A stretch of 64,000 nt of DNA. Origin: Lachnospiraceae bacterium. GTDB lineage: Bacteria > Bacillota > Clostridia > Lachnospirales > Lachnospiraceae. The translations under genes and the position numbers were made by a program. The notes under the pieces were generated by a model. That model made no database searches, was not told where the DNA came from, and saw only the letters and a list, made by a program, of their open reading frames with translations. The DNA lies in the NCBI GenBank assembly GCA_017518185.1, contig JAFWWB010000091.1, positions 1-64,000 on the forward strand, in the 5' to 3' direction. Each line of letters begins with the position of its first letter. Position 1 is the first letter of the stretch. Positions 34,547-45,245 of this stretch are shown piece by piece.

Positions 34547-35827
34547 ATGGAAATAAACGCGTTGAGAGAACTCATATCAGGGGACGGGCTGAGGGAAAAG
34601 TTCCTGGAGATATACAGGGATGCGGCGGCTCCGGAAGAGCAGAAAAAGAGATATCTCAGGACTCTGGATGAATTTGAGAAGGCCTTCGGCGAAGCTGATG
34701 TGAGCATATATTCCGCTCCCGGGCGTACCGAGATCGGCGGCAACCACACCGACCACCAGCACGGCGAAGTGCTGGCCGCTTCCATAAACAGGGATGCGAT
34801 AGCCGTAGTGGCAAAGCGTGACGGCGGCACGGTGCGTCTCATATCTGACGGCTATCCGATGATCACGGTGGACAGCTCAGATACCGCGTACCGCAATAAT
34901 GAAGAGGGCACTACGACAGGCCTTATCAGGGGAGTGCTGGCAGGTACGGCGGAACGCGGTTACAAGACCGGAGGCTTCGATGCCTGGGTCACCAGCAGCG
35001 TCCTGGTGGGAGCGGGCCTTTCCTCGTCGGCGGCGTTCGAGACGCTTGTGGGCACTGTGGTCTCCGGCCTCTATAATGAAGGACGTATCACGGCAACTGA
35101 GATCGCCATGATGGGACAGATGGCGGAGAATAAATATTTCGGCAAACCCTGCGGGCTAATGGACCAGATGGCATGCTCCGTGGGAAGCCTGGTGCATATA
35201 GATTTCAACGATCCCGGGAAACCGGTCACCGAAAGGCTGGACCTTCCTGCGGCAGCGGACGGCTACCGGCTCTGCATCACGGATACCAGGGGGTCGCATG
35301 CGGATCTTACTCCGGATTATGCCGCGGTGCCGGCGGAGATGTGCGCGGTGGCGGAGTATTTCGGAAAGAAGGTGCTGCGTGAAGTCCCTTCTGAAAAGGT
35401 AAGGGAAGCCATACCGGAACTCAGGAAGAAGCTGGGGGACCGGGCGGTGCTGAGAGCCCTGCATTTCTATGCCGAGAATGAGAGGGTGCGAAAGGAGGCT
35501 GCTGCGATAAAGGCCGGCGATATGGACGCGTTCCTGAAGGAGGTACGTTCTTCCGGGGATTCCTCCTTCAAGTACCTTCAGAATGTTTATACTAACCATG
35601 ACGTGGCGCACCAGAACGTTTCACTCTCCCTCTGCGTTGCTGAACAGGCTCTGGGCGGGAGAGGCGCCTGCCGTGTACACGGAGGCGGCTTCGCAGGCAC
35701 CATGCAGGCCTGGGTGCCCGAAGAACTGGTGGATGAGTACAGGAAGGCGGAGGATGCGGTGTTCGGTGAAGGCGCCTGCGCAGTGCTCTCCATAAGGGGC
35801 TGCGGAGGCGTGCAGATGTGCGGATGA
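34547..35827 (+). CDS. galK: Galactokinase
   Basis: The protein has 426 residues, with AAAGGAGG before the ATG. The three GHMP-kinase galactokinase motifs are clear: GRTEIGGNHTDHQHG near residue 62, VGAGLSSSAAFE near 150 and VHGGGFAGTMQAW near 375. It phosphorylates galactose to galactose 1-phosphate with ATP. It is slightly longer at the N-terminus than the classical enzyme. The following symporter and alpha-galactosidase supply its substrate. A repeat element of about 135 bases separates it from the symporter gene. No galT or galE is seen in the window, so the rest of the Leloir pathway is elsewhere. Confidence 0.95.
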   Translation: MEINALRELISGDGLREKFLEIYRDAAAPEEQKKRYLRTLDEFEKAFGEADVSIYSAPGRTEIGGNHTDHQHGEVLAASINRDAIAVVAKRDGGTVRLISDGYPMITVDSSDTAYRNNEEGTTTGLIRGVLAGTAERGYKTGGFDAWVTSSVLVGAGLSSSAAFETLVGTVVSGLYNEGRITATEIAMMGQMAENKYFGKPCGLMDQMACSVGSLVHIDFNDPGKPVTERLDLPAAADGYRLCITDTRGSHADLTPDYAAVPAEMCAVAEYFGKKVLREVPSEKVREAIPELRKKLGDRAVLRALHFYAENERVRKEAAAIKAGDMDAFLKEVRSSGDSSFKYLQNVYTNHDVAHQNVSLSLCVAEQALGGRGACRVHGGGFAGTMQAWVPEELVDEYRKAEDAVFGEGACAVLSIRGCGGVQMCG

Positions 35828-35893
35828 GAGCGGCGCGGACGTTGTAAAACGCGGGCACGTATGATACAATAACGGGAATATACTTGCAGAAAA

Positions 35894-36028
35894 GATCCAT
35901 CGACTCCGTTCGCTGCGCTCACTACGCTCGGGATGACATAAAGTGAAACGCTTTGCTCTGCATTGTCATTCCGAGCGAGCGGAGCTCTGCATTGTCATTC
36001 CGAGCGAGCGGAGCGAGTCGAGGAATCC
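35894..36028. repeat. REP-like palindromic repeat with 29-base tandem duplication
   Basis: The right part carries the widespread palindromic intergenic repeat type with TGTCATTCCGAGCGAGCGGA. Its first 29 bases are duplicated exactly (35955-35983 and 35984-36012). The left part (35894-35938) is a diverged inverted copy beginning GATCCATCGACTCC. Transcribed, it would form a long hairpin between galK and the symporter gene and could reduce read-through or stabilise mRNA ends. Confidence 0.75.
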
Positions 36029-36056
36029 TGTTGTTTCAAATATAGGGGGTTACGAT

Positions 36057-37556
36057 ATGAGACTTTCTTTCAGGGAAAAGGCGGCATACGGTCTCGGGGC
36101 GGTAGGCAAGGACATGGTCTACATGCTCTCGGCAAGCTATATCCTGTATTATTACCAGGATCTTCTCGGTATAAAGGGAACGGTCATGGGAGCCATTATG
36201 ATGGCAGCCCGTGTGTTCGATGCTTTCAACGATCCCATAATGGGCGTTGTGGTGGCGAAGACCAGGACAAAGTGGGGCAAGTTCCGTCCCTGGCTGCTGA
36301 TCGGCACCATCACCAATGCGGTGATGCTGTATATGGTCTTCTCCGTGCCGCCGGCACTTAACGGCGCGGGACTGGCGGCATACGCCGCGATATTCTATAT
36401 ACTCTGGGGCGTGACCTACACTATGATGGACATACCCTACTGGTCAATGATACCTGCCTTTACGGAAGGCGGCAGGGAGAGGGAAGGCCTCACCGCCATG
36501 GCCAGGTCCTGCGCGGGCCTGGGCAGCGCACTCATCACAGTTATCACCATGCTGGTGGTGCCCGCACTGGGCGGCATAGCCCATCCGGAAGAACAGCAGC
36601 AGGTCTCGGAGATATCCGGGCAGCTGAAGACCGTTACCGATACGGCGGAGGCCGCTGCGCTGCAGGCAAGGATAACAGAGCTTTCAAATCCCATAGAACG
36701 CAGCGGCTTGTCGGCTTTTGCGCTTATCGTGGCAGTCATATTCATCGTGTTCATAAGCATCACCTGCATAGCGATAAAGGAGAAGTCCAGCGTCGATATG
36801 GAATCGCCTTCACTGGGCGCCATGTTCAAGGCGCTGGTCACCAACGACCAGGCAATGACCGTGGTGGTGACCATAGTGCTGGTGAACGCTTCGCTCTATA
36901 TCACCTCAAACCTGCTGATATATTTCTTTAAGTACGATATAGGCGGATCGGACTGGAACGGCGCATACGTCCTCTTTAATACCTTCGGCGGCGCGATGCA
37001 GATACTCTCCATGATGATCATATATCCGCTGGTGAGAAGATTTTTCAGTGTGACAAAGGTCTGCTACATGAGCTTCGGATTTGCCATCACGGGATACGCA
37101 GTGCTCCTTGTCATGATGATGGCTGGTATAAAATCGGTCGGCCTGCTGCTGGTCCCGGCCTTCTTCGTATTCGTGGCCTTCGGCCTGCTGACGGTGCTCA
37201 CCACGGTGTTCCTTGCAAATACGGTGGATTACGGGGAACTGAAGAATAACAGGCGTGACGAGTCCGTTATCTTTTCCATGCAGACCTTCGTGGTCAAGCT
37301 CGCCAGCGGCGTCGCCGTTTTCATCACAGGTATAGCACTTGACATCTTTAACATAAGCAGCGATACGGAAGAGGCTGTCCAGGCGGCAGAGCTTACCACG
37401 GCAAACCTTCCGGGACTGAGGCTTACCATGACGGTGCTTCCCATAGCGGGCATGCTGGTCGCAGTGCTGATATTCGCGAAGCGCTTTATCTTAAGTGAGA
37501 CAAAAATGGCCGAGATAAATGCGGAGCTTTCAAAGAGGGGGAAGACTGAGGGATGA
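36057..37556 (+). CDS. GPH-family sugar:cation symporter
   Basis: The protein has 499 residues. The ATG at 36057 is set by AGGGGG seven bases upstream; the frame is open earlier only through the repeat element. Twelve membrane helices are predicted. MelB-type signatures include FDAFNDPIMG near the N-terminus, WGKFRPWLL, and MDIPYWSMIPAF near residue 125. GPH symporters import melibiose, raffinose, lactose or similar sugars with Na+ or H+. The downstream alpha-galactosidase overlaps it (ATGA) and points to alpha-galactosides as cargo. Confidence 0.9.
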   Translation: MRLSFREKAAYGLGAVGKDMVYMLSASYILYYYQDLLGIKGTVMGAIMMAARVFDAFNDPIMGVVVAKTRTKWGKFRPWLLIGTITNAVMLYMVFSVPPALNGAGLAAYAAIFYILWGVTYTMMDIPYWSMIPAFTEGGREREGLTAMARSCAGLGSALITVITMLVVPALGGIAHPEEQQQVSEISGQLKTVTDTAEAAALQARITELSNPIERSGLSAFALIVAVIFIVFISITCIAIKEKSSVDMESPSLGAMFKALVTNDQAMTVVVTIVLVNASLYITSNLLIYFFKYDIGGSDWNGAYVLFNTFGGAMQILSMMIIYPLVRRFFSVTKVCYMSFGFAITGYAVLLVMMMAGIKSVGLLLVPAFFVFVAFGLLTVLTTVFLANTVDYGELKNNRRDESVIFSMQTFVVKLASGVAVFITGIALDIFNISSDTEEAVQAAELTTANLPGLRLTMTVLPIAGMLVAVLIFAKRFILSETKMAEINAELSKRGKTEG

Positions 37557-40027
37557 TCGAGATAAAGGAGAGTGAAAGCGGGAGACCCCTCTTTGTCCTT
37601 TCTTCCAGGAATATAACCTATGCCTGCAAGGTGCTTGATAACGGGCAGCTGGAGCATCTGTATTTCGGACCGAGGATCAGCGTGATCAGCTCGGACGGGC
37701 TCAGCGAGACGCATGAATTCCCTCCGGGGAACAGCAGCGTATACAGCAGGGAATGCTCCTCCTTTTCGCCCGAGGATATGAGATACGAATATTCTGCTCC
37801 CGGAAAGGGTGACGTGCGGGAGCCCATGATCGAGGCTGTGTATGCCGACGGGAGTTCCACACTTGATCTTGTATACAGGTCACATGTGATAAGCAGAGGC
37901 AAGCCTAAGCTGGACGGCCTGCCTTCGTCCTATGCTGCGCAGGAGGATGTGGAGAGCCTTGTCATAAGCCTTAAGGATAATAACGGCGGGCTTGAGCTGG
38001 TGCTGATCTACAGCATCTTTCCCAGGGCGGATATCATCACAAGAAGCGCATGTCTCCGCAACAGGGGAACTGATATAGTAAAGATCGGACGGATCATGTC
38101 CATGCAGCTGGATCTGGATCCGGGCTCCTGGGAGTTCCATAGCTTTACCGGGGCCTGGGCCAGGGAGATGAGAAAGAACGTTACTCCGCTCGGGGGCGGA
38201 CGGATCTCTATCGGTTCACTTACCGGCAGCAGCTCCAACAGGGCAAATCCCTTTTTCATGATATCGGAAGAGGGCGCGACGGAGGACGCCGGCCTTGTCT
38301 ACGGTTTTAATCTGGTCTACAGCGGAAACCATTATGCTTCCGCGGAAACTTCGGCTTACGGAAAACTCAGGGTTATGAACGGGATACAGCCCGACGGTTT
38401 TTCCTGGACTCTGAAGTCGGGGGAGAGCTTCCAGACACCTGAAGCGGTGCTGGCCGTAAGCGACGGCGGCTTTGATATGCTGAGCCGGAGGCTTCACCGT
38501 TTTGTACGCGAACATATAGTAAGAGGAGAATGGAAGCACAGGGAAAGACCCGTGCTCTTAAACAGCTGGGAAGCCTGCTATTTCGGGATCTCGGAGAGCA
38601 GGCTCTATCGTCTTGCCAGAGTGGCAAAGTCCGCAGGCATAGAGCTTTTTGTCATGGATGACGGCTGGTTCGGGGAAAGGAATGACGATACTTCATCCCT
38701 GGGTGACTGGACCGTGAACAAAAAGAAGCTGCCTCACGGCATAAAGGGCATAGCCGATAAAGTACGCGCGCTGGGAATGCAGTTCGGCATCTGGGTGGAA
38801 CCGGAGATGGTGAGTGAAAACAGCGCACTCTACCGGTCGCATCCTGAGTGGGCAATGCGCATACCCGGAAAAGATCATTCCGAAGGCAGGAACCAGATGA
38901 TACTGGATCTGGCATCGGAGGAAGTCCGCGAATACATAGTCGAAGAGATGAGCCGCGTTTTTTCCTCCGCCGATATATCCTATGTCAAATGGGATATGAA
39001 CAGGAACTTTACCGACGTGTATTCCCCTTCACTTCCCGAAGACAGGCAGGGAGAAACGGCGCACAGGTATATACTCGGACTGTACGATATAATGGACAGG
39101 CTGACTAAGAAGTTCCCGGACATACTTTTCGAAGGCTGCGCTTCAGGCGGCAACCGTTTTGACCTGGGCATACTTTCGTATTTCCCGCAGATCTGGGCGA
39201 GCGATGATACCGATGCGCTATGCAGGGCGCAGATACAGGAGGGCTACAGCTACGGTTATCCCATGAGCTGTCTTACCTCCCATGTTTCTGATGTGCCCAA
39301 TCACCAGACACTCAGGCGCACACCTCTTGAGACCCGGTTCAATGTTGCCACTGCAGGCATACTCGGATACGAATGCAATCTTGCAGACATGACGGCAGAG
39401 GAACTTGACGCGGTAAAGGAACAGGTTAAGGTATATAAGCAGTGGAGAAAAGTACTGCAGTTCGGCGATTACCACAGGGTCCGGGGATTTTTCAGAAAAA
39501 ATTACGCGGATGCTCTTGTAACACCGGAGGGTAAAGATATAGAATGGACTGTGGTGTCGCGGGACGGCATGAAGGCCGTGTCCGTGGTGATGCAGATCCT
39601 GGTGAAACCGAATACCCAGTATCTGTGCCTGAAACCGAAGGGACTCCGGCTGGCAGGGGTCTACAGGGTTTATACCAGAACGCTGAAGAACAACCTCAAG
39701 GATTTCGGAAGCCTGGTAAATGCAGTTGCTCCCGTGCATGTAAAGCAGGACGGAGTGGTGCATAATATACTTTCCAAATTTGTAAGACCGGAAACGGAAA
39801 AGGAGGAGCATCTCATGACGGGTTCCGCCCTCATGCACGCGGGACTCAGGCTAAAGAGCGCTTTTGCGGGCGTTGGCTATGATGAGAACGTTCGCTTCTA
39901 TCCTGACTTTGCATCAAGGCTCTTCTTTATCGAAGCAGAGGGTGAACCGTTGCCCGCTCTGCCGATGAAGGGAGAAGAAGAAAATAAAGAAAAAAAAGAT
40001 ACAACGATAAATAATGAAGGAGAGTAA
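37553..40027 (+). CDS. Alpha-galactosidase, GH36
   Basis: The protein has 824 residues. The GH36 core is intact: [37 protein letters not shown] with the nucleophile Asp, [12 protein letters not shown] and WASDDTDA with the acid/base Asp. An N-terminal beta domain of about 330 residues precedes it. There is no signal peptide, so it acts in the cytoplasm on sugars brought in by the symporter. It is nearly 100 residues longer than the commonest bacterial enzymes, and the last ~20 residues are a Lys/Glu-rich tail. Galactose released would feed galK upstream. A glycogen phosphorylase follows at once. Confidence 0.95.
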   Translation: MIEIKESESGRPLFVLSSRNITYACKVLDNGQLEHLYFGPRISVISSDGLSETHEFPPGNSSVYSRECSSFSPEDMRYEYSAPGKGDVREPMIEAVYADGSSTLDLVYRSHVISRGKPKLDGLPSSYAAQEDVESLVISLKDNNGGLELVLIYSIFPRADIITRSACLRNRGTDIVKIGRIMSMQLDLDPGSWEFHSFTGAWAREMRKNVTPLGGGRISIGSLTGSSSNRANPFFMISEEGATEDAGLVYGFNLVYSGNHYASAETSAYGKLRVMNGIQPDGFSWTLKSGESFQTPEAVLAVSDGGFDMLSRRLHRFVREHIVRGEWKHRERPVLLNSWEACYFGISESRLYRLARVAKSAGIELFVMDDGWFGERNDDTSSLGDWTVNKKKLPHGIKGIADKVRALGMQFGIWVEPEMVSENSALYRSHPEWAMRIPGKDHSEGRNQMILDLASEEVREYIVEEMSRVFSSADISYVKWDMNRNFTDVYSPSLPEDRQGETAHRYILGLYDIMDRLTKKFPDILFEGCASGGNRFDLGILSYFPQIWASDDTDALCRAQIQEGYSYGYPMSCLTSHVSDVPNHQTLRRTPLETRFNVATAGILGYECNLADMTAEELDAVKEQVKVYKQWRKVLQFGDYHRVRGFFRKNYADALVTPEGKDIEWTVVSRDGMKAVSVVMQILVKPNTQYLCLKPKGLRLAGVYRVYTRTLKNNLKDFGSLVNAVAPVHVKQDGVVHNILSKFVRPETEKEEHLMTGSALMHAGLRLKSAFAGVGYDENVRFYPDFASRLFFIEAEGEPLPALPMKGEEENKEKKDTTINNEGE

Positions 40028-40031
40028 TGTG

Positions 40032-42353
40032 ATGAACGAATTGAATCTGCAGAGAAGGGTGCTGGAAGACAAGCTTGACGAGCGGCTGGAAGAACTGGCC
40101 CGTTCTTCTTTCAAAAGAAGCATCACGGACTGTACCGACGCACAGGTCTATGACTGCCTGCTGCAGCTCACCAAATGCCTTATGCAGACCACCGACCGCA
40201 TCCAGGGCGAGAAGAAGCTGTATTACATCTCGGCCGAATTCCTTATCGGAAAGCTTCTTTCCAACAACCTTATCAATCTCGGTATCTATGACAGGGTAGA
40301 GAAGATACTTAAGGAGAAGGGACACGAGCTTGCCAGGATCGAAGAGGCTGAGCCGGAACCTTCCCTCGGAAACGGCGGACTGGGCAGACTTGCGGCCTGC
40401 TTCATGGATTCAATTTCAACACTGGGTCTTCCCGGAGAGGGCGTGGGTCTCTGCTATCATCTGGGACTCTTTAAGCAGGTATTCAGGGAGAGACTGCAGA
40501 ACGCCGAAAAGAATGACTGGATCGAAGAAGATTCATGGCTCACAAAGACCGACACCACATTCACAGTAAACTTCGGAAAGAAGCAGGTGACCTCAAGGCT
40601 TTACCAGCTGGACGTTACCGGTTACGGAAGCGGCATCAACAAGCTCAATCTTTTTGACCTTGAGAGCATCGATGAAGGGCTGGTGAAGAAGGGCATAGAT
40701 TTCAATAAGAAGAGCGTCGATAAGAACCTTACGCTTTTCCTGTATCCCGATGATTCGGATGAGGCCGGAAATCTCCTGCGCATATACCAGCAGTATTTCA
40801 TGGTGAGCAATGCGGCCCAGCTGATCCTTTCCGAGATGAAGGCCTGCGATTACGATCTCCGCAGACTTTATGATCATGCGGTGATACAGATAAACGATAC
40901 CCATCCCACGCTGATCATTCCCGAACTCATCCGCATACTCGTGAATGACAAGGCATTCACCATGGATGAGGCGATCGAGGTCGTGAGCAGGACCTGCGCA
41001 TACACAAACCACACCATACTTGCGGAAGCGCTGGAGAAGTGGCCCCTCAGGTATCTTAACAGAGTCGTGCCCCAGCTGGTGCCTATCATTAAGGAACTCG
41101 ATAAGAGAGTTAAGAAGCAGTACAGCGATCCCGCGGTCCATATCATCGATGCCGACAAGCGTGTGCATATGGCGCATATCGACATACATTACGGTTTCTC
41201 CGTAAACGGCGTTGCGCAGATACATACGGACATACTGAAGAACACGGAGCTTCATCCCTTCTACGAGATCTATCCGGAGAAGTTCAACAACAAGACCAAC
41301 GGCATCACCTTCAGACGCTGGCTCCTTTCCTGCAACAGGCTCCTGTCCTCGTATCTCGACGAGCTTATCGGAGAGGATTACAAGTTCGATGCGGATAAGC
41401 TGGAAGAGCTGCTGAAGTATAAGGATGACAAAAAAGTGCTGGAGCGTCTTGAGGGCATCAAGCGTCTCAACAAGCAGGCGCTTTCGGATCATATACTCAG
41501 AAATGAAGGAGTGTACCTTGATCCTTCATCCATCTTTGACGTGCAGATAAAGAGACTGCATGAGTACAAGAGACAGCAGATGAACGCGCTCTACATCATC
41601 CACAAGTACCTGGAGATAAAGGGCGGCAAGAAACCTCTTCGTCCCATCAGCTTTATCTTCGGTGCAAAGGCCGCGCCTGCATATGTCATCGCGCAGGACA
41701 TCATCCATCTTCTTCTGGTGATGCAGGAGATAGTGAACAACGATCCCGAAGTGAGTCCTTACATGAAGGTCGTGATGGTGGAGAATTACAACGTGACCTA
41801 TGCGGAGAAGCTCATACCTGCAGCAGATATCTCCGAGCAGATATCGCTTGCGAGCAAGGAAGCTTCCGGTACGGGCAACATGAAGATGATGCTCAACGGA
41901 GCAGTGACTCTTGGTACCGCGGACGGCGCAAATGTTGAGATCCGCGATCTTGTGGGACAGGATAACATCTATGAATTCGGCATGGATGCCGACACTGTCA
42001 TCAAGCATTATGAAAAAGCGGATTATGTTTCAAAGGATTATTATAAGAACAACGCGATGATAAAAGAGGCCGTTGATTTCATAACCGGAAGGCAGGCACT
42101 CAAGGCAGGACACAGGGAGAATCTGGACAGACTGAAGAAAGAGCTTATCAATAAGGACTGGTTCATGACCCTTGCCGATCTTGAAGAATACATCAGGGTC
42201 AAGGATAAGATGCTGTCCGATTATGAGGACAGGGAGAAGTGGATGAAGATGAGTCTGATCAACATCGCGAAGGCCGGCTTCTTCTCATCCGACAGGACCA
42301 TCAGGCAGTACAATGAAGATATCTGGAAATTAAAAAACGCTGACGAAGCGTGA
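40032..42353 (+). CDS. glgP: Glycogen/maltodextrin phosphorylase
   Basis: The protein has 773 residues from the ATG at 40032, chosen because GGAGAG lies about nine bases upstream; an in-frame ATG at 40014 lies inside the previous gene and has no such site. GT35 motifs are present: [26 protein letters not shown], the pyridoxal-phosphate lysine in [15 protein letters not shown], and [10 protein letters not shown]. It cleaves alpha-1,4-glucans with phosphate to glucose 1-phosphate. It works naturally with the 4-alpha-glucanotransferase at 45246. The stop overlaps the upstream part of the acyl-CoA ligase region. Confidence 0.94.
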   Translation: MNELNLQRRVLEDKLDERLEELARSSFKRSITDCTDAQVYDCLLQLTKCLMQTTDRIQGEKKLYYISAEFLIGKLLSNNLINLGIYDRVEKILKEKGHELARIEEAEPEPSLGNGGLGRLAACFMDSISTLGLPGEGVGLCYHLGLFKQVFRERLQNAEKNDWIEEDSWLTKTDTTFTVNFGKKQVTSRLYQLDVTGYGSGINKLNLFDLESIDEGLVKKGIDFNKKSVDKNLTLFLYPDDSDEAGNLLRIYQQYFMVSNAAQLILSEMKACDYDLRRLYDHAVIQINDTHPTLIIPELIRILVNDKAFTMDEAIEVVSRTCAYTNHTILAEALEKWPLRYLNRVVPQLVPIIKELDKRVKKQYSDPAVHIIDADKRVHMAHIDIHYGFSVNGVAQIHTDILKNTELHPFYEIYPEKFNNKTNGITFRRWLLSCNRLLSSYLDELIGEDYKFDADKLEELLKYKDDKKVLERLEGIKRLNKQALSDHILRNEGVYLDPSSIFDVQIKRLHEYKRQQMNALYIIHKYLEIKGGKKPLRPISFIFGAKAAPAYVIAQDIIHLLLVMQEIVNNDPEVSPYMKVVMVENYNVTYAEKLIPAADISEQISLASKEASGTGNMKMMLNGAVTLGTADGANVEIRDLVGQDNIYEFGMDADTVIKHYEKADYVSKDYYKNNAMIKEAVDFITGRQALKAGHRENLDRLKKELINKDWFMTLADLEEYIRVKDKMLSDYEDREKWMKMSLINIAKAGFFSSDRTIRQYNEDIWKLKNADEA

Positions 42354-42367
42354 GGAGGAAATACAAA

Positions 42368-44002
42368 ATGCCCATCATTGATTATCTTGAAAGAAACCAC
42401 AAACTCTACGGGGACGAGGTCGCGCTCATAGAACTGAATCCCGAAGAGAAGGAGACCAGACGCATCACCTGGAAGGAGTACTCGCTGATACAGCAGACTG
42501 AGGACAGGCCTTACCGCAGGGAGATAAGCTGGAAGGTCTTTGACGAAAAAGCAAACCGCTGCGCAAACATGCTGCTGGAAAGAGGTATAAAGCGCGGGGA
42601 CAAGGTCGCGATACTTATGATGAACTGTCTCGAGTGGCTGCCCATCTACATGGGAATACTGAAGACAGGCGCCCTTGCGGTTCCTTTTAATTTCCGTTAT
42701 TCCGCAGACGAGATACTCTACTGCGCGGATCTTGCGGAAGTGGATATACTGCTCTTCGGTCCGGAGTTCATCGGACGTATCGAATCAATAGTTGATAAGC
42801 TTTCCAGGAACAGACTGCTCATGTATGTGGGTGAGAACTGTCCTACCTTTGCGGAGAGCTACCGTGAACTGGTTGCCGACTGCTCAAGCGAAAAGCCGGA
42901 TATAAAGATCAGCGACGATGATTACGCTGCGATCTATTTTTCATCGGGAACAACAGGTTTCCCCAAGGCTATACTGCATAAGCATTTAAGTCTTATGACT
43001 GCTGCAGAGGTGGAGCAGAAGCATCATTCAACGGGACGCGACGACTGCTTCTTATGCATCCCTCCCCTGTATCACACCGGAGCAAAGATGCACTGGATGG
43101 GAAGTCTTGTTGCGGGATCAAAGGCAGTGCTCCTGAAAGGAACAAAACCGAAGTACATCTTTGATGCGGTATCGAGAGAACACTGCACCATAGTCTGGCT
43201 TTTGGTTCCCTGGGCGCAGGATATACTTGATGAGCTTGATGCGGGAACCTTAAAGAAAGAGGATTACGAGCTTTCACAGTGGAGACTGATGCACATCGGT
43301 GCACAGCCTGTTCCTCCTTCACTTATAAAAAGATGGAAGACATACTTCCCGGATCACCAGTATGATACCAACTACGGTCTCAGCGAATCCATAGGACCCG
43401 GCTGTGTGCATCTCGGCGTCGAGAACATTCACAAGGTTGGAGCCATCGGCGTTCCCGGTTACGGCTGGCAGTGTAAGATCGTTGACGAAAACGGAAACGA
43501 AGTCACGAGGGGAGAAGCCGGAGAACTCTGCGTTAAGGGCAACGGCGTGATGGAATGTTATTACCGTAACGAAGAAGCAACAAAGGAAGTATTGAAGGAC
43601 GGCTGGTTATTTACCGGAGATGTCGCCATGCAGGATGAAGACGGTTTCATCTTCCTTGTGGACAGAAAAAAAGATGTCATCGTTTCCGGCGGAGAAAATC
43701 TCTATCCCGTGCAGATAGAAGATTTCTTAAGGCAGTATGATAAGATAAGCGACGTTGCAGTAATAGGACTTCCGGATCCCAGACTCGGCGAGATCGCAGG
43801 CGCCGTTATCCAGATCAAGGAAGGAATGGAATGCAGCGAAGAAGAGATAAATGAATTCTGCCAGGGAATGCCCAGATACAAGAGACCCCGGAAGATAATA
43901 TTCGCAGACGTTCCCAGGAATCCTACAGGAAAGATAGAAAAGCCTCTGCTCAGAAAACGCTACAGTGTTGAACGCCTTGTGGAGCGGGAGAACGAGGGGT
44001 GA
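42368..44002 (+). CDS. AMP-forming acyl-CoA ligase
   Basis: This protein has 544 residues, with GAGGAGG eight bases before the ATG at 42368. The adenylation motifs are in order: YFSSGTTGFPKAIL (P-loop), NYGLSESIGPG, GWLFTGDVAMQDEDGF, DRKKDVIVSGGENLYP and the catalytic lysine in PRNPTGKIEKPLLRK. By family it activates a carboxylic or fatty acid to acyl-AMP and then acyl-CoA. The chain length cannot be told. An insertion of about 20 residues after residue 30 is unusual. It is followed at once by a hot-dog thioesterase, which suggests a paired make-and-release function on one acyl group. Confidence 0.88.
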   Translation: MPIIDYLERNHKLYGDEVALIELNPEEKETRRITWKEYSLIQQTEDRPYRREISWKVFDEKANRCANMLLERGIKRGDKVAILMMNCLEWLPIYMGILKTGALAVPFNFRYSADEILYCADLAEVDILLFGPEFIGRIESIVDKLSRNRLLMYVGENCPTFAESYRELVADCSSEKPDIKISDDDYAAIYFSSGTTGFPKAILHKHLSLMTAAEVEQKHHSTGRDDCFLCIPPLYHTGAKMHWMGSLVAGSKAVLLKGTKPKYIFDAVSREHCTIVWLLVPWAQDILDELDAGTLKKEDYELSQWRLMHIGAQPVPPSLIKRWKTYFPDHQYDTNYGLSESIGPGCVHLGVENIHKVGAIGVPGYGWQCKIVDENGNEVTRGEAGELCVKGNGVMECYYRNEEATKEVLKDGWLFTGDVAMQDEDGFIFLVDRKKDVIVSGGENLYPVQIEDFLRQYDKISDVAVIGLPDPRLGEIAGAVIQIKEGMECSEEEINEFCQGMPRYKRPRKIIFADVPRNPTGKIEKPLLRKRYSVERLVERENEG

Positions 44003-44003
44003 T

Positions 44004-44420
44004 ATGAAAACTCTAGAAGAACTCAGGGAATTTTTTGCAAAGGATAATTTCGCAACGCAGCAGACAGGCATAGTGATAGAAGATGCGGCACCGGGATACG
44101 CAAAGGTAAGTATTGAGATCGACGACCGTCACATTAACGGCATAGGAAGAGTGATGGGCGGTGTGTATTTTACTCTTGCGGACTTTGCCGCATCCGTTGC
44201 AAAGAATCAGGATTTCGATGAAGAGATGAGTGTGGCGATGAACGGACAGATGGATTTCATCTCCTCCGCCAGCGAAGGAAAACTTTTCGCGGAAGCCCGT
44301 ATTATAAAGGACGGAAGGAAGATATCTTTCTGTGAGATAAAGATATTTGATGAAAAAGAAAAACTCATCGCAAGGTCGAATATAACTTCCTATAAGGTGA
44401 AAGAAAAAACCAACGTTTGA
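44004..44420 (+). CDS. Hot-dog fold thioesterase, PaaI-like
   Basis: The protein has 138 residues. The ATG at 44004 follows GAGGGGTGAT at the end of the ligase gene, one base after its stop. The motif INGIGRVMGGVYFTLADFAAS is the hot-dog helix with the active-site Gly-Gly and acidic residue, and MNGQMDFISSASEGKLFAEA is the following strand pair. Such enzymes hydrolyse aromatic or short acyl-CoA thioesters. The likely partner is the ligase upstream. Confidence 0.85.
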   Translation: MKTLEELREFFAKDNFATQQTGIVIEDAAPGYAKVSIEIDDRHINGIGRVMGGVYFTLADFAASVAKNQDFDEEMSVAMNGQMDFISSASEGKLFAEARIIKDGRKISFCEIKIFDEKEKLIARSNITSYKVKEKTNV

Positions 44421-44526
44421 GAAATGTGCTTAAAAATCACTGAAATAGCTTGCATTTGAAAAAAATATAATGTAAACTGTTTTTCGAATAATGATTTCAA
44501 GCATTTCCAAAACGGAGGAGAAGAAA

Positions 44527-45150
44527 ATGGAAGCTGAAGAAAAGAAGGCTGTTAAGAAGCCTGCTGCAAAAAAGGCTGCAACGAAGAAGGCCGAGGAGAA
44601 GAAGCCTGCTGCAAAGAAAGCTTCTGCAGTAAAGAGTACTACCGCAAAGAAGACTACCGCAGCAAAGAAGGCTACTGCTACAAAGAGCACCACTGCTAAG
44701 AAGGCCGCTGCTACAAAGGCAGCTGCAGAAAAGAAGACCACTGCTGCAAAGGCAACAACCGCAAAGAAGGCAACCGCAGCAAAGAAGACCACTGCTGCAA
44801 AGGCAACAACCGCGAAGAAGGCAACCGCAGCAAAGAAGACTACTGCAAAGGCTGCTACCGCAAAGAAGGCAACCGCAGCAAAGAAGACTACCGCTGCAAA
44901 GGCAACGACCGCGAAGAAGGAAACTGCAGCGAAGAAGACTACTGCAAAGGCTGCTACCGCAAAGAAGGCAACCGCAGCAAAGAAGACCACTGCTGCAAAG
45001 AGCACTGCAAAGAAGGCTACAGCTGCTAAGACTACTGCAGCAAAGAAGCCCGCAGCAAAGAAGGCAACCGCTGCAAAGGCAACAAGCGCAAAGAAGACCA
45101 CCGCGGCAAAGAAGCCTGCAGCAAAGAAGACTACAAAGAAAGAGAACTGA
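44527..45150 (+). CDS. Histone H1-like Lys/Ala/Thr-rich protein
   Basis: The protein has 207 residues, with GGAGGAG six bases before the ATG at 44527. After a short acidic N-terminus (MEAEEKK) it is almost only Lys, Ala and Thr in repeats such as KKTTAAKATTAKKATAAKK. This is the composition of the H1 C-terminal tail and of bacterial H1-like proteins such as chlamydial HctB and Pseudomonas AlgP, which bind DNA or RNA through charge. It should be a disordered nucleoid-associated protein. A TATAAT (44466-44471) lies upstream without a clear -35. A terminator follows, so it is a single-gene unit between metabolic genes. Confidence 0.85.
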   Translation: MEAEEKKAVKKPAAKKAATKKAEEKKPAAKKASAVKSTTAKKTTAAKKATATKSTTAKKAAATKAAAEKKTTAAKATTAKKATAAKKTTAAKATTAKKATAAKKTTAKAATAKKATAAKKTTAAKATTAKKETAAKKTTAKAATAKKATAAKKTTAAKSTAKKATAAKTTAAKKPAAKKATAAKATSAKKTTAAKKPAAKKTTKKEN

Positions 45151-45182
45151 ATCAACGATCGGTTTTTGATCTGAGTTTAGCA

Positions 45183-45217
45183 AAAAACACCGGAGCCGAA
45201 AGTGCTTCGGTGTTTTT
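45183..45217 (+). terminator. Rho-independent terminator after H1-like gene
   Basis: AAACACCGGAGC pairs with GCTTCGGTGTTT (one G-T pair) around CGAAAGT, with A residues before and T residues after. The A-run before it makes it partly bidirectional. Confidence 0.85.
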
Positions 45218-45245
45218 GCAAAATTTATTGGAGAGAAAAGCATAA

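Noticed and set aside
44450-44471. TTGCAT with TATAAT as promoter of the H1-like gene
   Set aside because: The spacing is only ten bases; the TATAAT may still be real but no -35 fits.
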